A stretch of DNA of 64,000 nucleotides from Didymodactylos carnosus (taxonomy: Eukaryota > Rotifera > Eurotatoria > Philodinida > Philodinidae): the NCBI GenBank assembly GCA_905250885.1, contig CAJNOQ010000085.1:1-64000 (forward strand). Direction: 5' to 3'. Made by a program: the position numbers and the translations under genes. Under the pieces are notes generated by a model. The model had not been told where the DNA came from, made no database searches, and saw only the letters and a list, made by a program, of their open reading frames with translations. Each line of letters starts with the position of its first letter. The first letter of the stretch is position 1. Below are positions 1-10,621 of this stretch, one piece after another.

Positions 1-370
1 TTTGGGACTCCTCATGACTCCATGTTGGACTTTTCACTTTAGAAAGTTCCTGCGAGAGTCATCAGGACTCCTTACGATTCCTGCTGGAGTTTTTCATAAA
101 CTTGGGACTCCCGTTGGAGTTTTGCCGAGAGTCTCGACTAGGGAATTAATTAGGGTATATATATATGTAATAGTGCTGACGAAGAACAAGACGGAGACAA
201 AGTGCTAAAGAGACAACTAATGATTATTGCTGTCTTGTTCTTCGTCAGCACTATTACATATATATAGAAAAAAATGGCAAAAATATCTTGATTCGACTCG
301 ACTTGACTCGGAAACACTGCTGACTCGACTCGAAGCCGCTACGAAATGACTCTGACTCGGAAAGTAGCTT
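1..370. repeat. GACTC/GAGTC-rich repeat, cut by the window edge
   Basis: The pentamer GACTC and its complement occur more than a dozen times, densest at 1-140 and 290-356, for example the run CGACTCGACTTGACTCGG. This packing resembles the subterminal repeats of the hAT-like MITEs elsewhere in the window, so this may be one more such element. Its left end lies outside the window and no target duplication can be tested. The hairpin at 158-266 sits in the middle. Confidence 0.5.
158..266. repeat. Perfect 35-bp inverted repeat (hairpin)
   Basis: Bases 158-192 and 232-266 are exact reverse complements over 35 bp, with a 39-bp loop. The shared core is TAGTGCTGACGAAGAACAAG next to a TA-rich outer part. 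Arms this identical in decayed surroundings point to a recent or maintained structure such as a fold-back element or a snap-back copy. No coding potential was seen. Confidence 0.85.
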
Positions 371-639
371 GTATAGTGGCAAACACAAAAACCCTCCGAA
401 ATACTGATTTTTGGTATTTTTAACTACTTTTCAGGGTTTTGTGCAATTCATTCAAGAAAAAGCTTCAACTTTCTTTGATAAACAGAAAATCGTGTTTATC
501 TCAGGTGAAAGCATATTTCTGAGCTCTCGGACACACACATGTTTTGTAAAAACGAAAAAACCTGTCTGTATTGATGTATCTTTTTTCATTGTAATAAATG
601 AATGTCATGTCTCGGTTTCTTATGAAGATCGCGATAAAT

Positions 640-2410
640 CTGTCTGAAGTGAGTTCCCGTTATTCGTGTATCCCTCATCCAACTATTGCAATTTTTTTAA
701 AACATTACATCTTGTCAAGTTAGATCACCCAATCAAACAACACATAGTCTTCAAATCAATAATATCCTTAGGTGTCATGCCAAGGTTACAGATTGATTTA
801 GTTCACATGCATATTAGACCAGATAATATTGCACCCGATGTTTTTAATTGGATTTTAAATTGTATGGAGCACTTTAGCAAATTTTGTTGAGCTTTTCCGT
901 CGGACAACAAAACGGCGGTTGATTGCTGTTAAACTAAGAGAATTATTTTTTGTTTTTGGTTCACTACGATTGCTTTATAGTGATAATGAAAAAGAGTATG
1001 TTGCTAGCGTCTTAATTGAATTAAAAGAATTGTTTCCGGACCTTTGTTTTATACGAGGACGCCCTCGCCATCCTCAGAGTCAAGGTTGTATCGAACGAGC
1101 AAATGGTGTACTTTGTGATACTCTTGGAAAATAGCTGACAACAACAAATTCACTACATTAGTCAGAAGGTCTTTCACCTGTGGTCTACAGAATTAATGCA
1201 AGAGTTTCGAGTACTACAAAAAAAACAACGCCATATGAAATGATGTTTGGTCAGTCATCGCATCGATCTCTGAATTTTGGAAACTTGTTGATCAAAATAA
1301 CGCTGTTGACGGGAATGATTTACCAACACCAATTGCTGATATGCATGGTACAGTTGTTGAGCAGAAAGATGATATAGTTGATCTTGTTGATAGTGACGTA
1401 ATTTCAATTGTGAAAAGTTAGCGGATGATGCTTCTTCTAATTCTATAGGTGGTCTGGTATCAACATATTCTTATACAGCAGGTTTTATTTTCACATTGTT
1501 ATATGTTATATAACTCATTCATAAACAATTTCATTTCTTTCGATTCACCAGTAAAAAATATCATTGACTCTAATAATGAGCATAGTTCAAATCGAAATAT
1601 AAGTAATGTACTCGATTATCTTCTAGATGTTGATCCGCTTTTAAAGTGTTCTAATACTAATTTTGTTTCTTCATCTTCAACTGTATATGAACCTAGGGCA
1701 CAATCAGCAATAAGTATTTTAAGTGAAATTATTTCTCCAATTTTTCGTTCCTGGTCAAATAAGATATTGTAACTTCTCAGTCAATTACTTCGTCTTTTGA
1801 TCCTGATTCTCCTACAGCACAAGCTTCTTCAAGTAACTCATTACCAGTTTCAACAAACACTAATCTTTCTACGTGTTCATCTATTTCATTACGTCGTAAT
1901 CTCATACGTAAAATTGCCACCGATAATTACTTAAACACCGCAAATAAAAAGATGAAATTGTATCACAATTATTTAAATAATTTGACAGTAAAAAAAAGTT
2001 CACTGTAAATGATTGTATAGGCGTTCAAATTCATAGAGTTGATCCTACAAATATAGATGCAAAACCTTTACCCTGATTAATTCTTGAAAAAAATAAGACA
2101 AACGATGACGTTGTTTTTAAATTAGTTCGTCAATATAGCAAACTGCAGAATGCATTTTCAATTGAAAATCTTGTAAACTTAAAATCAGCTTGTCCACAAG
2201 CATTAAAACAGCCTGATATTGATGAATTAAAAGATATTTCATTTATGGAAGCATGTAAACTGTATGTATATGGGGTAGTAAGCGGAAGCACATGTGATTG
2301 TAAATCAAAATGTGCTACAAAACACTGCCTATGTAAAAAAGCTAATGTATCATGCTCAACAAAATGTCTTTCAAAAAGAGAAGCTTGTAAGAATATGGAA
2401 GAATAGTGTG
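640..2410 (+). mobile_element. Fossil DDE-integrase element, Ginger/KRBA2-like
   Basis: The region carries remains of a retroviral-type DDE integrase core, roughly 740-1380, with phrases such as GRPRHPQSQG and TPYEMMFG typical of the integrases annotated as KRAB-A domain-containing protein 2-like or SCAN domain-containing 3-like. A cysteine-rich tail at about 2240-2405 (CDCKSKC, CLCKK) fits the C-terminus of the same family. These belong to Ginger-type cut-and-paste elements, although an LTR-retrotransposon origin of the integrase cannot be excluded. The copy is broken by several interruptions and is old. No terminal repeats were identified. Confidence 0.6.
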
Positions 2411-2607
2411 TCATGTGTCTTAAAGTGTACATAGTGTAATAGTTTTTGATTAAAAAAGATATTCTTCAACAAAAATTAAGTGTAAATATGATGATTTACT
2501 TTCTGTTGTTGTGAATAAGTAAACCTTTTGTGAATTTGTTGTGGATGATATGAATATGGCTTTTCTTTTTATAAAAAAATAAAAAACCCACTACTTCGAC
2601 AAGCATG

Positions 2608-3160
2608 TAGAGGCCTGCATGGACACTTTTTTTTTGTCCGTGTCCATCATTTTGTTCGTGGATTTTTCTCGTTTTTTAGACAAGTTTTGCGTATGACAAT
2701 TTCATTCCTTTTTCTTTATTCCCTTCAGGTTTCTCAAATCGAATACTTTTGCTCTTTTGTCTAATTAATCCACTTAAATCGTTCTCATTCATTTTCAATG
2801 CAATTGTGAAGTAAAAAAGACATTTGCTTTTTTTCCGAGGGAGCAAGAATAGTTAACAAGAGACTATATGCATATAGAAAACCGAGGTAAAAGGTTTTTC
2901 TTTATTCAGTTTAGTAAAAACATCTAGCGAGAGAAGCAAAACTGAAGAAAAAAGATATAGACTATATTATTCTGTTTGTTTGTTCCTTTCTTTCTTTGCC
3001 AAACATCTTATCACTGGTATCCCATCAGACCCTTGCTTTGAAAACAATGTAAAAAATTTTCATAAAAGAAATGTCGAAAATTTTCGCTTGTCCCTGTCCA
3101 TGGACAAATTTAAAAAAACTGTCCATGTCCGTGGACATGTCCATCTAATGCAAAGCTCTA
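2608..3160. mobile_element. hAT-like MITE with 8-bp target duplication
   Basis: The element runs 553 bp between ends TAGAGGCCTGCATGGAC and, inverted, TAGAGCTTTGCATTAGATGG. It is flanked by CAAGCATG (2600-2607) and CAATCATG (3161-3168), an 8-bp duplication with one mismatch, as expected of hAT transposition. Motifs of the GTCCATGTCC/GGACATGG type crowd both ends and resemble transposase-binding subterminal repeats. No transposase is encoded. Confidence 0.7.
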
Positions 3161-3168
3161 CAATCATG

Positions 3169-3647
3169 CCACCTTTACTTGATGAAGTGGTTAAGTATCC
3201 TGTTCAACAAAATGACTCATTACTCAACAAGAGAAACTAGAAGCATGATTTTAGTATATATTGTATGATCAATTTCGTGACTTTGTCAGCCGTGATCTCT
3301 GTTTTTCTGATTCAAATTCCAATTTTGCCTGATTTAGTCAAAGTTAGAATTCTCAATCTGCCTGGTTTCTAGGTTTGCCTACAACATATATTTACACAAA
3401 ACACATGGAAAGGTTAAAAAATAACCTTAAAGAAAAAAAAAGCATGTAACGTAAAAGACGTAATAAAGAACGAAGGACGAGAAAAAAAGAGAAAAACAAT
3501 TTTTTCTCTTAAGATACGTATATACACGTATATTGGTGAAAATACACGTGCGCTTCTTCTATTGATAAGACCTCGTATTATTTTACCTATTTCATTTTAT
3601 TTCTGTCGTTTATTGTCACTCTACTTCTAACATACTAACTGTGAAAG
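3169..3647. other. Spacer upstream of the ALDH gene
   Basis: About 480 bp of AT-rich sequence between the MITE and the aldehyde dehydrogenase start. It presumably holds that gene's promoter and 5' UTR. No clear TATA box or other element was recognised. Confidence 0.4.
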
Positions 3648-6600
3648 ATGTTATCCAAATTTATACTAAAACAATCGTTTAGTGGATTTCGCACAGTAGC
3701 AAGAGCGGCATCGGCAGCCGCATTGCCCAAAGTAGATAGAACACCAAAAATTCATCATCAGAAGGTAATTATTACCGAAACTGTAGTATTATGTCATCAA
3801 TGGACTCTAATTCACAGTTTTAACATTTGAATCGATTATGTACATGCCTAATACTCTGAAATACTGTGACTTGTGAAAATATTTGCAGCTTTTCTTCATA
3901 TCTAGCAAAATGTCATCATGCATGTAAAATGCATGAGTTTATGTATTGTTTCTTTCTGATAAAAGTTTTGAAAATGATCCAATAATCTTAATCAGCATTC
4001 ACTTAGTATATGGAGTTCTATTATTTAAGTTGTTTATTAATAATGAATTTGTTGATGCAGCAGATGGTAGCTGTTTTAATGTTATTAATCCAAGCACAGG
4101 CGATGTCATTGCTGAAGTGGCCAATGCATCAGTGGTATGTGATAGGGTAAAGATCCATTTGATAATGAACACTTATCGTGTGTATTTTTTAGAAAGATGT
4201 TAATAAAGCTGTTAAGGCAGCTAAAGATGCATTTCGACTTGGCTCAGAATGGCGACGAATGGTAGAATGTGTATATTAATCTCTCTTCGGGTTATAGTTT
4301 AAACGAATGTTTGAATTTAGGATCCATGTAAACGTGGTGAATTGATGAATAAATTAGCTGATCTACTTGAACGAGATCGTGCGTATTTAGCAGCATTAGA
4401 ATCGTATGATAATGGAAAGCCAGTATGTATAAATTGTGCTTATTCATGTGGCGTGACATTTATTAAGTCGACCGAGTGAAACGATTTCTTTTCACTTTGA
4501 GCCATGCGTTCTTTCTTTCTCTACACTTTTGGTCAATTTTTCCATCCACCGTTCTCGGTTAGCTCTGATCGTACAGATTTGAGAAAAAGATGATTCAAAG
4601 GTAGGGGAGTCGTACACGATCCAACTGAAGTTAGTTTTTGGATATTTGCTTTAGCTATCCTATAATTAGTGCCACAAAATGAGTTTTTTTTTTCCAGAAA
4701 ACTATTGTTTCTCCTATTAGATAATAAATCGTCACATGATATTCTTAGTAGTGAATACTATAGTGCTTGATATGATGAAAGTTATAGCAGAATGTATGAT
4801 AGATAATGAATCAGCCGGTACGATAATGTGAATAATATGCTGTAGGAGATAAATGTAGGTGAATAAAATTCGAAACACACATATTTTTGTTGCTAAAGGA
4901 GAAAACACTAGATTCTTTCACTGAGATATTTCCAGTTTAAATTAATTATCTACGTAGTTTATGTCATCGTTAGAAACTAACCACTCAGTCGGCTTCTAAT
5001 CTTCGCAGTGCGCAGTTAGCATCTAGTTGTTTATCTATTTTTAGTTTAAAGATGCATATAATATTGATTTGCCACATTTAATTGGTGTTCTACGGTAAAA
5101 CTATTTTTAAGATAATTGAATCTTTCTATTTCAATGTCTATCACTTCATTTTAGTTATTTTGCTGGTTGGCCTGACAAAATTAATGGCAAAGTGTTGGCT
5201 AATGCCGGTGATTTTTTTGCTTATACACGTCGAGAACCGGTCGGTGTTGTCGGTCAAATTATTCCTGTAAGCGTTTCACTAAGTACTGATAGAACACTAC
5301 TTTTTTTTGTTTTCTTTTTCAGTGGAATTTTCCTCTTGTTTTGTTCATTTGGAAAGTTGCACCAGCTTTAGCTTGCGGAAACACAGTCGTGATTAAAGTC
5401 GATGAACATACACCATTGACCGGATTGTATACAGCAAAATTAATTCAGGAAGCGTAGGTATCGAGAATCGTTACTATCATTTCGTTTACATTTTAACTTA
5501 TTGTAGTGGATTTCCTCCCGGTGTGGTTAATATTCTCGCTGGAGATGGTCCTAATTGTGGTGGATCAATTGTAAAGCATCCTGATGTTGATAAAGTGTCG
5601 TTTACTGGTTCGACACAAGTAAGTGTTATAACAAACACCAGTTGAAAGTAATTTTCGTAAAATGCTCTTTTTCTGCTGCAGGTAGGAAAAATCATCGGAC
5701 AAGAAGCTGCCAAACAAGTTAAACGTGTTACACTTGAACTAGGCTAGTGCTTATACGCATGTGAAACATCGTGTGAAAATTTATTTATGCTTTTATTTTA
5801 GGTGGAAAATCGCCAAATATTGTATTTGATGATGCTGACCGTAAGTGAATAGATATGATACAAATATTAAAACAAAATAAATTATTCTTAATTTATTTTA
5901 GTTGAGTCCGCTGTTGAATGGTCGCATTTTGCACTATTCTTTAATCAAGGTCAATGTTGTTGTACGTAATGATAGTAATGCCGTGAAAGAACAATGTCAA
6001 ACGTTGTTGTTCTTTACAGGTGCTGGTTCTCGAACGTATGTACAAGAAAAAATATACGATGACTTTGTACAAAAATCGGTTGAACGAGCCAAGAGACGTG
6101 CAGTAGGTGATCCGTTTGATGACAACACAGAACAGGGACCACAAGTATGTAGTTTTTGTTTTTTTCTGTGAGATAAACATTCTTTTTGATTTAAACAAAA
6201 TGATAAAATTGCCCTTTCAGATAGGACAAGAACAAATGGATAAAATTCTTCGATTAATTGACTCTGGTAAAAAATCAGGCTCAAAATTACTCACTGGTGG
6301 AAAACGTGTTGGTGATCGAGGTTTTTATATTGAGCCGACAGTGTTTGCAGATGTTCATGATCATATGGAAATTGCACGAGAAGAAGTATGTTGTTCATGA
6401 CGTATATCTAATAGTCATTCTTGATATTATCTACTAAAAATAGATCTTTGGGCCAGTTATGCAAATATTAAAATTTAAAACAATTGACGAAGTGATTGAA
6501 CGAGCAAATGATAGCGACTACGGTTTAGCCGCAAGTATTTTTACAAGAGATCTTGATAAAGGTATTGTCGTTTCGAATGGATTGCGAGCTGGTTCAGTGT

Positions 6601-6867
6601 GGGTTAACTGCTATGATAACTTTGGTAATTATCTTATTTTTGTTTCTTTTAAAGACGTAGTATAACGAAATGAATTATCTTTTTTAGATCCAACGACACC
6701 TTTCGGTGGATTTAAGCAAAGTGGTATAGGACGAGAAAGAAGTGAATATGCTATTGATAGTTATACTGAAGTGAAAAATGTATGTGATATACTTCAAGAC
6801 TGCATATTATCTAATGAACATTTTCTTTTTCTAGGTAACAATAAAAATATCACAACGTAATTCATAA
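3648..6867 (+). CDS. Mitochondrial aldehyde dehydrogenase (ALDH2/ALDH1B1-like), 16 exons
   Basis: NAD-dependent oxidation of aldehydes to acids in the mitochondrial matrix. Exons: 3648-3764, 4030-4134, 4193-4261, 4321-4422, 5045-5094, 5155-5266, 5323-5453, 5507-5618, 5682-5742, 5802-5840, 5902-5961, 6020-6144, 6221-6385, 6444-6624, 6688-6779, 6835-6867. They sum to 1554 nt (517 aa), the length of human ALDH2 precursor as I recall it. The N-terminus ([20 protein letters not shown]) is basic and amphipathic like a matrix-targeting peptide. The catalytic cysteine lies in [10 protein letters not shown] (C318-C320, middle one C319) and the general-base glutamate is E285 in LELGGKS, both matching ALDH2 numbering. 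FTGST forms part of the NAD site. The exon-9 donor is GC (5743, gctagt), because no GT site keeps the frame. Intron 4 (622 bp) is much longer than the rest. The gene looks intact and functional. Confidence 0.95.
4465..4995. repeat. Possible MITE in ALDH intron 4
   Basis: A 14-bp imperfect inverted repeat (AAGTCGACCGAGTG at 4465-4478; inverted AAGCCGACTGAGTG at 4982-4995, 12/14 matches) brackets nearly the whole oversized fourth intron. No convincing target duplication was found. It could explain the intron's length, but the evidence is thin. Confidence 0.3.
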
Positions 6868-7399
6868 AAAGATGCATAAACGACAGTAAAAGCATTTATT
6901 CACTTTTTTAATTTACACATTCTTCAATTTTTTCCTGTACAGTGTGGATAGCTTTTCAGCCTTTTTGTTTTAATTCAATTCAATTCGTCATTCTGTAGGC
7001 AGAGATAATATTAATAGTGATCATTTTATTTATTTTGCATCTGGTGACAAATTTTTGCTGTTTGTTTTCTTCGATAATTCTTCAAATAAGTTTTAGTGAA
7101 ACGTTATGGCTTTATTATATACAGATCTAAGATCAACTTGATGTATCCAAATACGTTAACTCTTTGTCAATATGACTTTTAGTGATGACACTGGGAAAGC
7201 TAGCCTGTTCTCCGATTATTTTTAAAATTGTTTCACATCGTATCAAGAAAAACACAATTAGCTTGTCAGCTCATAGATCACAGACTCGTTTATCGGATAT
7301 AAAGCTTTTAATAAAAAATGTAGTGCAATTGCGGCTGAAACACCCACCCTTAACTTGGTTTAACATAATTAAGAGTTTATAATAAACTCTTTTCTTTGA
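6868..7399. other. ALDH 3' flank, no gene seen
   Basis: AT-rich sequence after the ALDH stop. It should contain the 3' UTR and polyadenylation site. No other feature recognised. Confidence 0.4.
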
Positions 7400-8676
7400 A
7401 AAGATAGTGCACAAAGGGACTGCTTGATCATCTGAACAGTACGAATTTCTTTTCTAAGGCACAATTTGGTTTTAGACCAAAGTCTTTAATAGTTGACATT
7501 TTGCACTATAATCACCATTGAATTAGGAAAAGTGCTTTGTAAGAAAAGAAAGCTTGGTCGAATTACTTTCGTCTTCGCAAAAAGCTTCTGGCAGAGTCCC
7601 ACGCATGCTCTTACTACAAAAACTGTCGTTAGCAGGTGTGTGGGGATCACTCGTGGATTGGTTTACTTCGTAATTGTGTGATAGGCGACAAACTGTGTGT
7701 TAATAATACAAGGTCAAAGTCTGTGCGAATATCCTTAGGCGTGCCCAAGAGCAGTGTTCTGGGTCGCTATTATTTCTTATATACACATAAATGACTTGCC
7801 AATCGCTTTGCCATCTACAACAATAACTTCTCTTTTTGCACACGATGAATTTTGTGACTTTCATATGATATAGAAATAAAACTGCTTGGCGTTCGTCTAT
7901 CACATAATCTCAAATGGAAAAAATATGTGCCATACATTACCGCTCGTAGCCGGCAAATGTTACACAGAACATTTGTAGCTGGACCAGTTTGCGTCATTAT
8001 GTTTATAAATCATGCATCCTGCCAGTTATTGATTATTGTTGCATTGTATATGACAGTGAGTTAAAAAACTATTTAGCTCCACTTTCTTCTGTACAGAAAC
8101 TAGGGAGTAATTCTGAATGACTATCTTTCAAATAGCGATGATCTTGTTAAAAAACTAAATTTACCGAACTTAAAAACACGAAGGAAATACGTTTGATTGA
8201 TTCACGTTCACAAAGTAATGATAGGCTATGGTACTCTGTCTCGCTTTAACTTGATAGAGCCATTAATAACCAGGATAACAGAGAGGAAAACTAAGGACAA
8301 ATGTCGTCCTCAACACACAGTAGAATAAATTCACCGTTTTTGTCGCTCACCTGTTCAAACTGAAACTTATTTACTCACTTGGTTGTTGCATCTTTTAGAA
8401 AGCTTTTAAAAGTAAACTCAAAAGACACTTAAAATTATAGAATACGAGGCTGTAGTTTGTACTATTAGTTAGGCAATGCTGTAGTTAGATTTGTTCTTAC
8501 ACATAAACAAATATACATTCTTTGATATATTAAATTCTGTCTTTGTCATGTATTTTTCTTTGTTTCTTTTTCGTACTCTATACTAGAGGTGTTATCACTG
8601 TTAAGCGGCTTAACTTTGTTTTGTAATAACCTTGCTCTACAGCTAAATAAAGTTGATTGATTAATTATTGATTGAT
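7400..8676 (+). mobile_element. Decayed LINE (Jockey/CR1-type reverse transcriptase), 3' part
   Basis: Translated fragments match a non-LTR reverse transcriptase in the expected order. AQFGFRPK near 7446 is a fingers-domain motif. VPKSSVLG near 7740 corresponds to the usual GVPQGSVLGP, followed by a damaged IND/FADD stretch near 7790-7850. LGVRLSHNLKWKK near 7885-7920 and an ILPVIDYCCIVYD-like stretch near 8015-8055 are the thumb/C-terminal motifs. The reading frame is broken by many stops and shifts and internal pieces are missing, so the copy is inactive. The 3' end is marked by TTGATTGATTAATTATTGATTGATG near 8652-8676, a short-repeat tail common in this LINE group. The coding 5' end is absent. 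Confidence 0.75.
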
Positions 8677-8811
8677 GTAAGAGATGCGCAATTGTTCTAT
8701 GTACAAAGACCGTCTATTAATAATACTTTTTAATTGCTTTAGCATGAGTGAATCATTGTCAAGTTTCGTTGAATTATCTTAAAATTTGAAACGTTATTTT
8801 GTTTTTCTTAA

Positions 8812-10053
8812 CCCTTTACACTCGGCGGTCCCTTCCAAGGGACATTGATGTAATAGATTTATACAAAGAACGGATCATCAGGCCATAAGCTAGATTATTA
8901 CTAATGTAGGACAATAGAGTAGCCTAACTTTTGATTGAAATAAGAAAAAAACATTTCCATTTTAATCCGATATTTTTGAATTTTAAAATTGAATGAAGTT
9001 CAAAAATGAATTTTTTGGTTTTAGATATTTTCTATACTTGTAGCCACTAAATCATTTTCTAATTTTGTAGTTGGTAGTTTTGGTTTCTGTCCCTTGGAAG
9101 GGATATTCGGGTGTAACGACATGAAAAGTGAATTTTTTTATCTTAACATCTTGTTAACGTGGGTCATTCTGTGATCACCCGCTACATATCTGAAGATGGA
9201 CGAATGAAGGAAAAAAGATGTAACCAACAATACAGTGCCGTCGCCGACAAATGTGAAGGCGTTTTTCTCTGATCGATATAAAAATTCCATCCAAGTGCGT
9301 TTTAAATACTGAATAAAATTGGGAAGCGTCTAAACTATCTTCAGTTTTTTAAAAAACAAGATACGTCCGAACACACTTTTCTTCCTTGAGATAACTAGAA
9401 GCTCGTTTAGAAGCGCCCTTGGGGCCATCTTGATTCGAAAAACGCGTTCGGGCACGTTTTTGGAAAAATTAAAGAAAAATGCGTTTGTTTCTATCAAAAA
9501 TTTTTCCAGTGAGTAAAGAATTGTTAGCATCCCCTCTCCACTGTCACTATGCACATTTTTAGTTTAAATTTTTCTTCACTCTTTCTTTCTTATTCTTTTC
9601 TTTCTTTCTTGGGTTTTCTTTTTTTTGTTTTTTTCTTCTCTTTTGTACACGTTTAAGATCATCCCAGTTTTCTCTGAAGCATGATTGTCTGCGAAACATT
9701 TAATTCAGACTACTAAGTACAATGCCTTTCGGCGATTCTAAGTTTTCTGATACCCTGATATGCCTTTTCTTACTTTTGTTTTTTATCATAATAAATAGTT
9801 TAAACCAAAGAATTGAAAAGAAACTCATAGTAACACACTAGGGTAAAAAAGGAAGTTCGGAATAATAATGAAAAAAATACAAAATCCATGTCGTTACACC
9901 CAAATGTCCCTTCCAAGGGACATCATGTATCCATGTGGAAAAGCAACACCACTTAAGTCCAGATATAACATGGATGTACCAAAGAACTGTAAGTTTCAAT
10001 GCAATAGTTATTTCAGCGGCAGCTATAATAAAAGTGTCTTCAGGTGTAAAGGG
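8812..10053. mobile_element. piggyBac-like MITE with TTAA duplications
   Basis: The ends are CCCTTTACAC (8812) and its complement GTGTAAAGGG (ending 10053), each directly flanked by TTAA (8808-8811, 10054-10057). TTAA duplication plus a CCC/GGG-type terminal repeat is the piggyBac signature. Subterminal inverted repeats share TGTCCCTTGGAAGGGA and GGGTGTAACGACATG (about 9088-9123 and 9886-9926), and the palindrome TCCCTTCCAAGGGA appears three times. The 760-bp core has only a 74-codon open frame with no recognisable product, so the element is non-autonomous. The terminal match is exact for 10 bp, then diverges. Confidence 0.8.
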
Positions 10054-10147
10054 TTAATATATAAATCATATAGAATATTACGATTATTAGTAACTTCAGA
10101 ATATGGTTTAAAAAATAAAAGATAATAGCCTATATAAAATAGAAAAA

Positions 10148-10621
10148 TTAATTTTTTGTAGATTTATCGTTTGTTAATTGTTTAATTTTATCTGAATTTT
10201 GTTCTTCTACGCATTCTTCGTTCAATTCAAGTTGACTGTTTGGTACTGGAACTGATTGTGGATCAAAGTTCATACCGACATCATATGAGAGTGTTAAATG
10301 CGGTTCGTAATCATTGAAACGGTGTATTAAGTGATATTTTTCTTTCAATTCTTGATGTCGATCCAAACACGGCTGACATTCTAAACGTAACAGTAATACA
10401 TTCGTATTTGTTGTAGCATTTTTTCGACATAAATAGCTCAACGGTTTGGCCATAACTGGTTCAAAACTATTTTTACATGTATAATTATCTGCAACATTGT
10501 TACTACTCATAATACTAACATGATAATTTGAGGAATCTAATAAATTTGGTATCTGTAAATTTTTACATTGATCCCGAAGATCAGTTGTTGATGATGATGA
10601 CACTTTCCAGTAAACAAACAT
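10148..10621 (-). CDS. 2H phosphoesterase, Acb1-like
   Basis: A 157-aa protein starting at the first true ATG (10621); the longer open frame upstream begins with GTG. Two H-x-[S/T] motifs, HVS at 34-36 and HLT at 108-110, are spaced 74 residues apart. The surrounding pattern is an N-terminal MFVYWKV strand, an LQIPNLLDSSNYHVSI stretch, then a hydrophobic strand VLLLRLEC, a DRHQELKEK helix and YEPHLTLSYD. This matches small 2H phosphoesterases from phages and bacteria, the group that includes the anti-CBASS nuclease Acb1 with its two HxT motifs. Family members open or hydrolyse 2',3'- or cyclic-nucleotide phosphodiester bonds. The actual substrate is unknown. The reading frame has no intron, and a possible acceptor just upstream may end a 5' UTR intron. 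It sits 90 bp from a piggyBac MITE. Acquisition from bacteria or phage is plausible but inferred. Confidence 0.65.
   Translation of the reverse strand: MFVYWKVSSSSTTDLRDQCKNLQIPNLLDSSNYHVSIMSSNNVADNYTCKNSFEPVMAKPLSYLCRKNATTNTNVLLLRLECQPCLDRHQELKEKYHLIHRFNDYEPHLTLSYDVGMNFDPQSVPVPNSQLELNEECVEEQNSDKIKQLTNDKSTKN

Noticed and set aside
9330-9554. 74-codon minus frame inside the piggyBac-like element
   Set aside because: No DDD catalytic pattern or zinc-finger tail of a piggyBac transposase, and too short.
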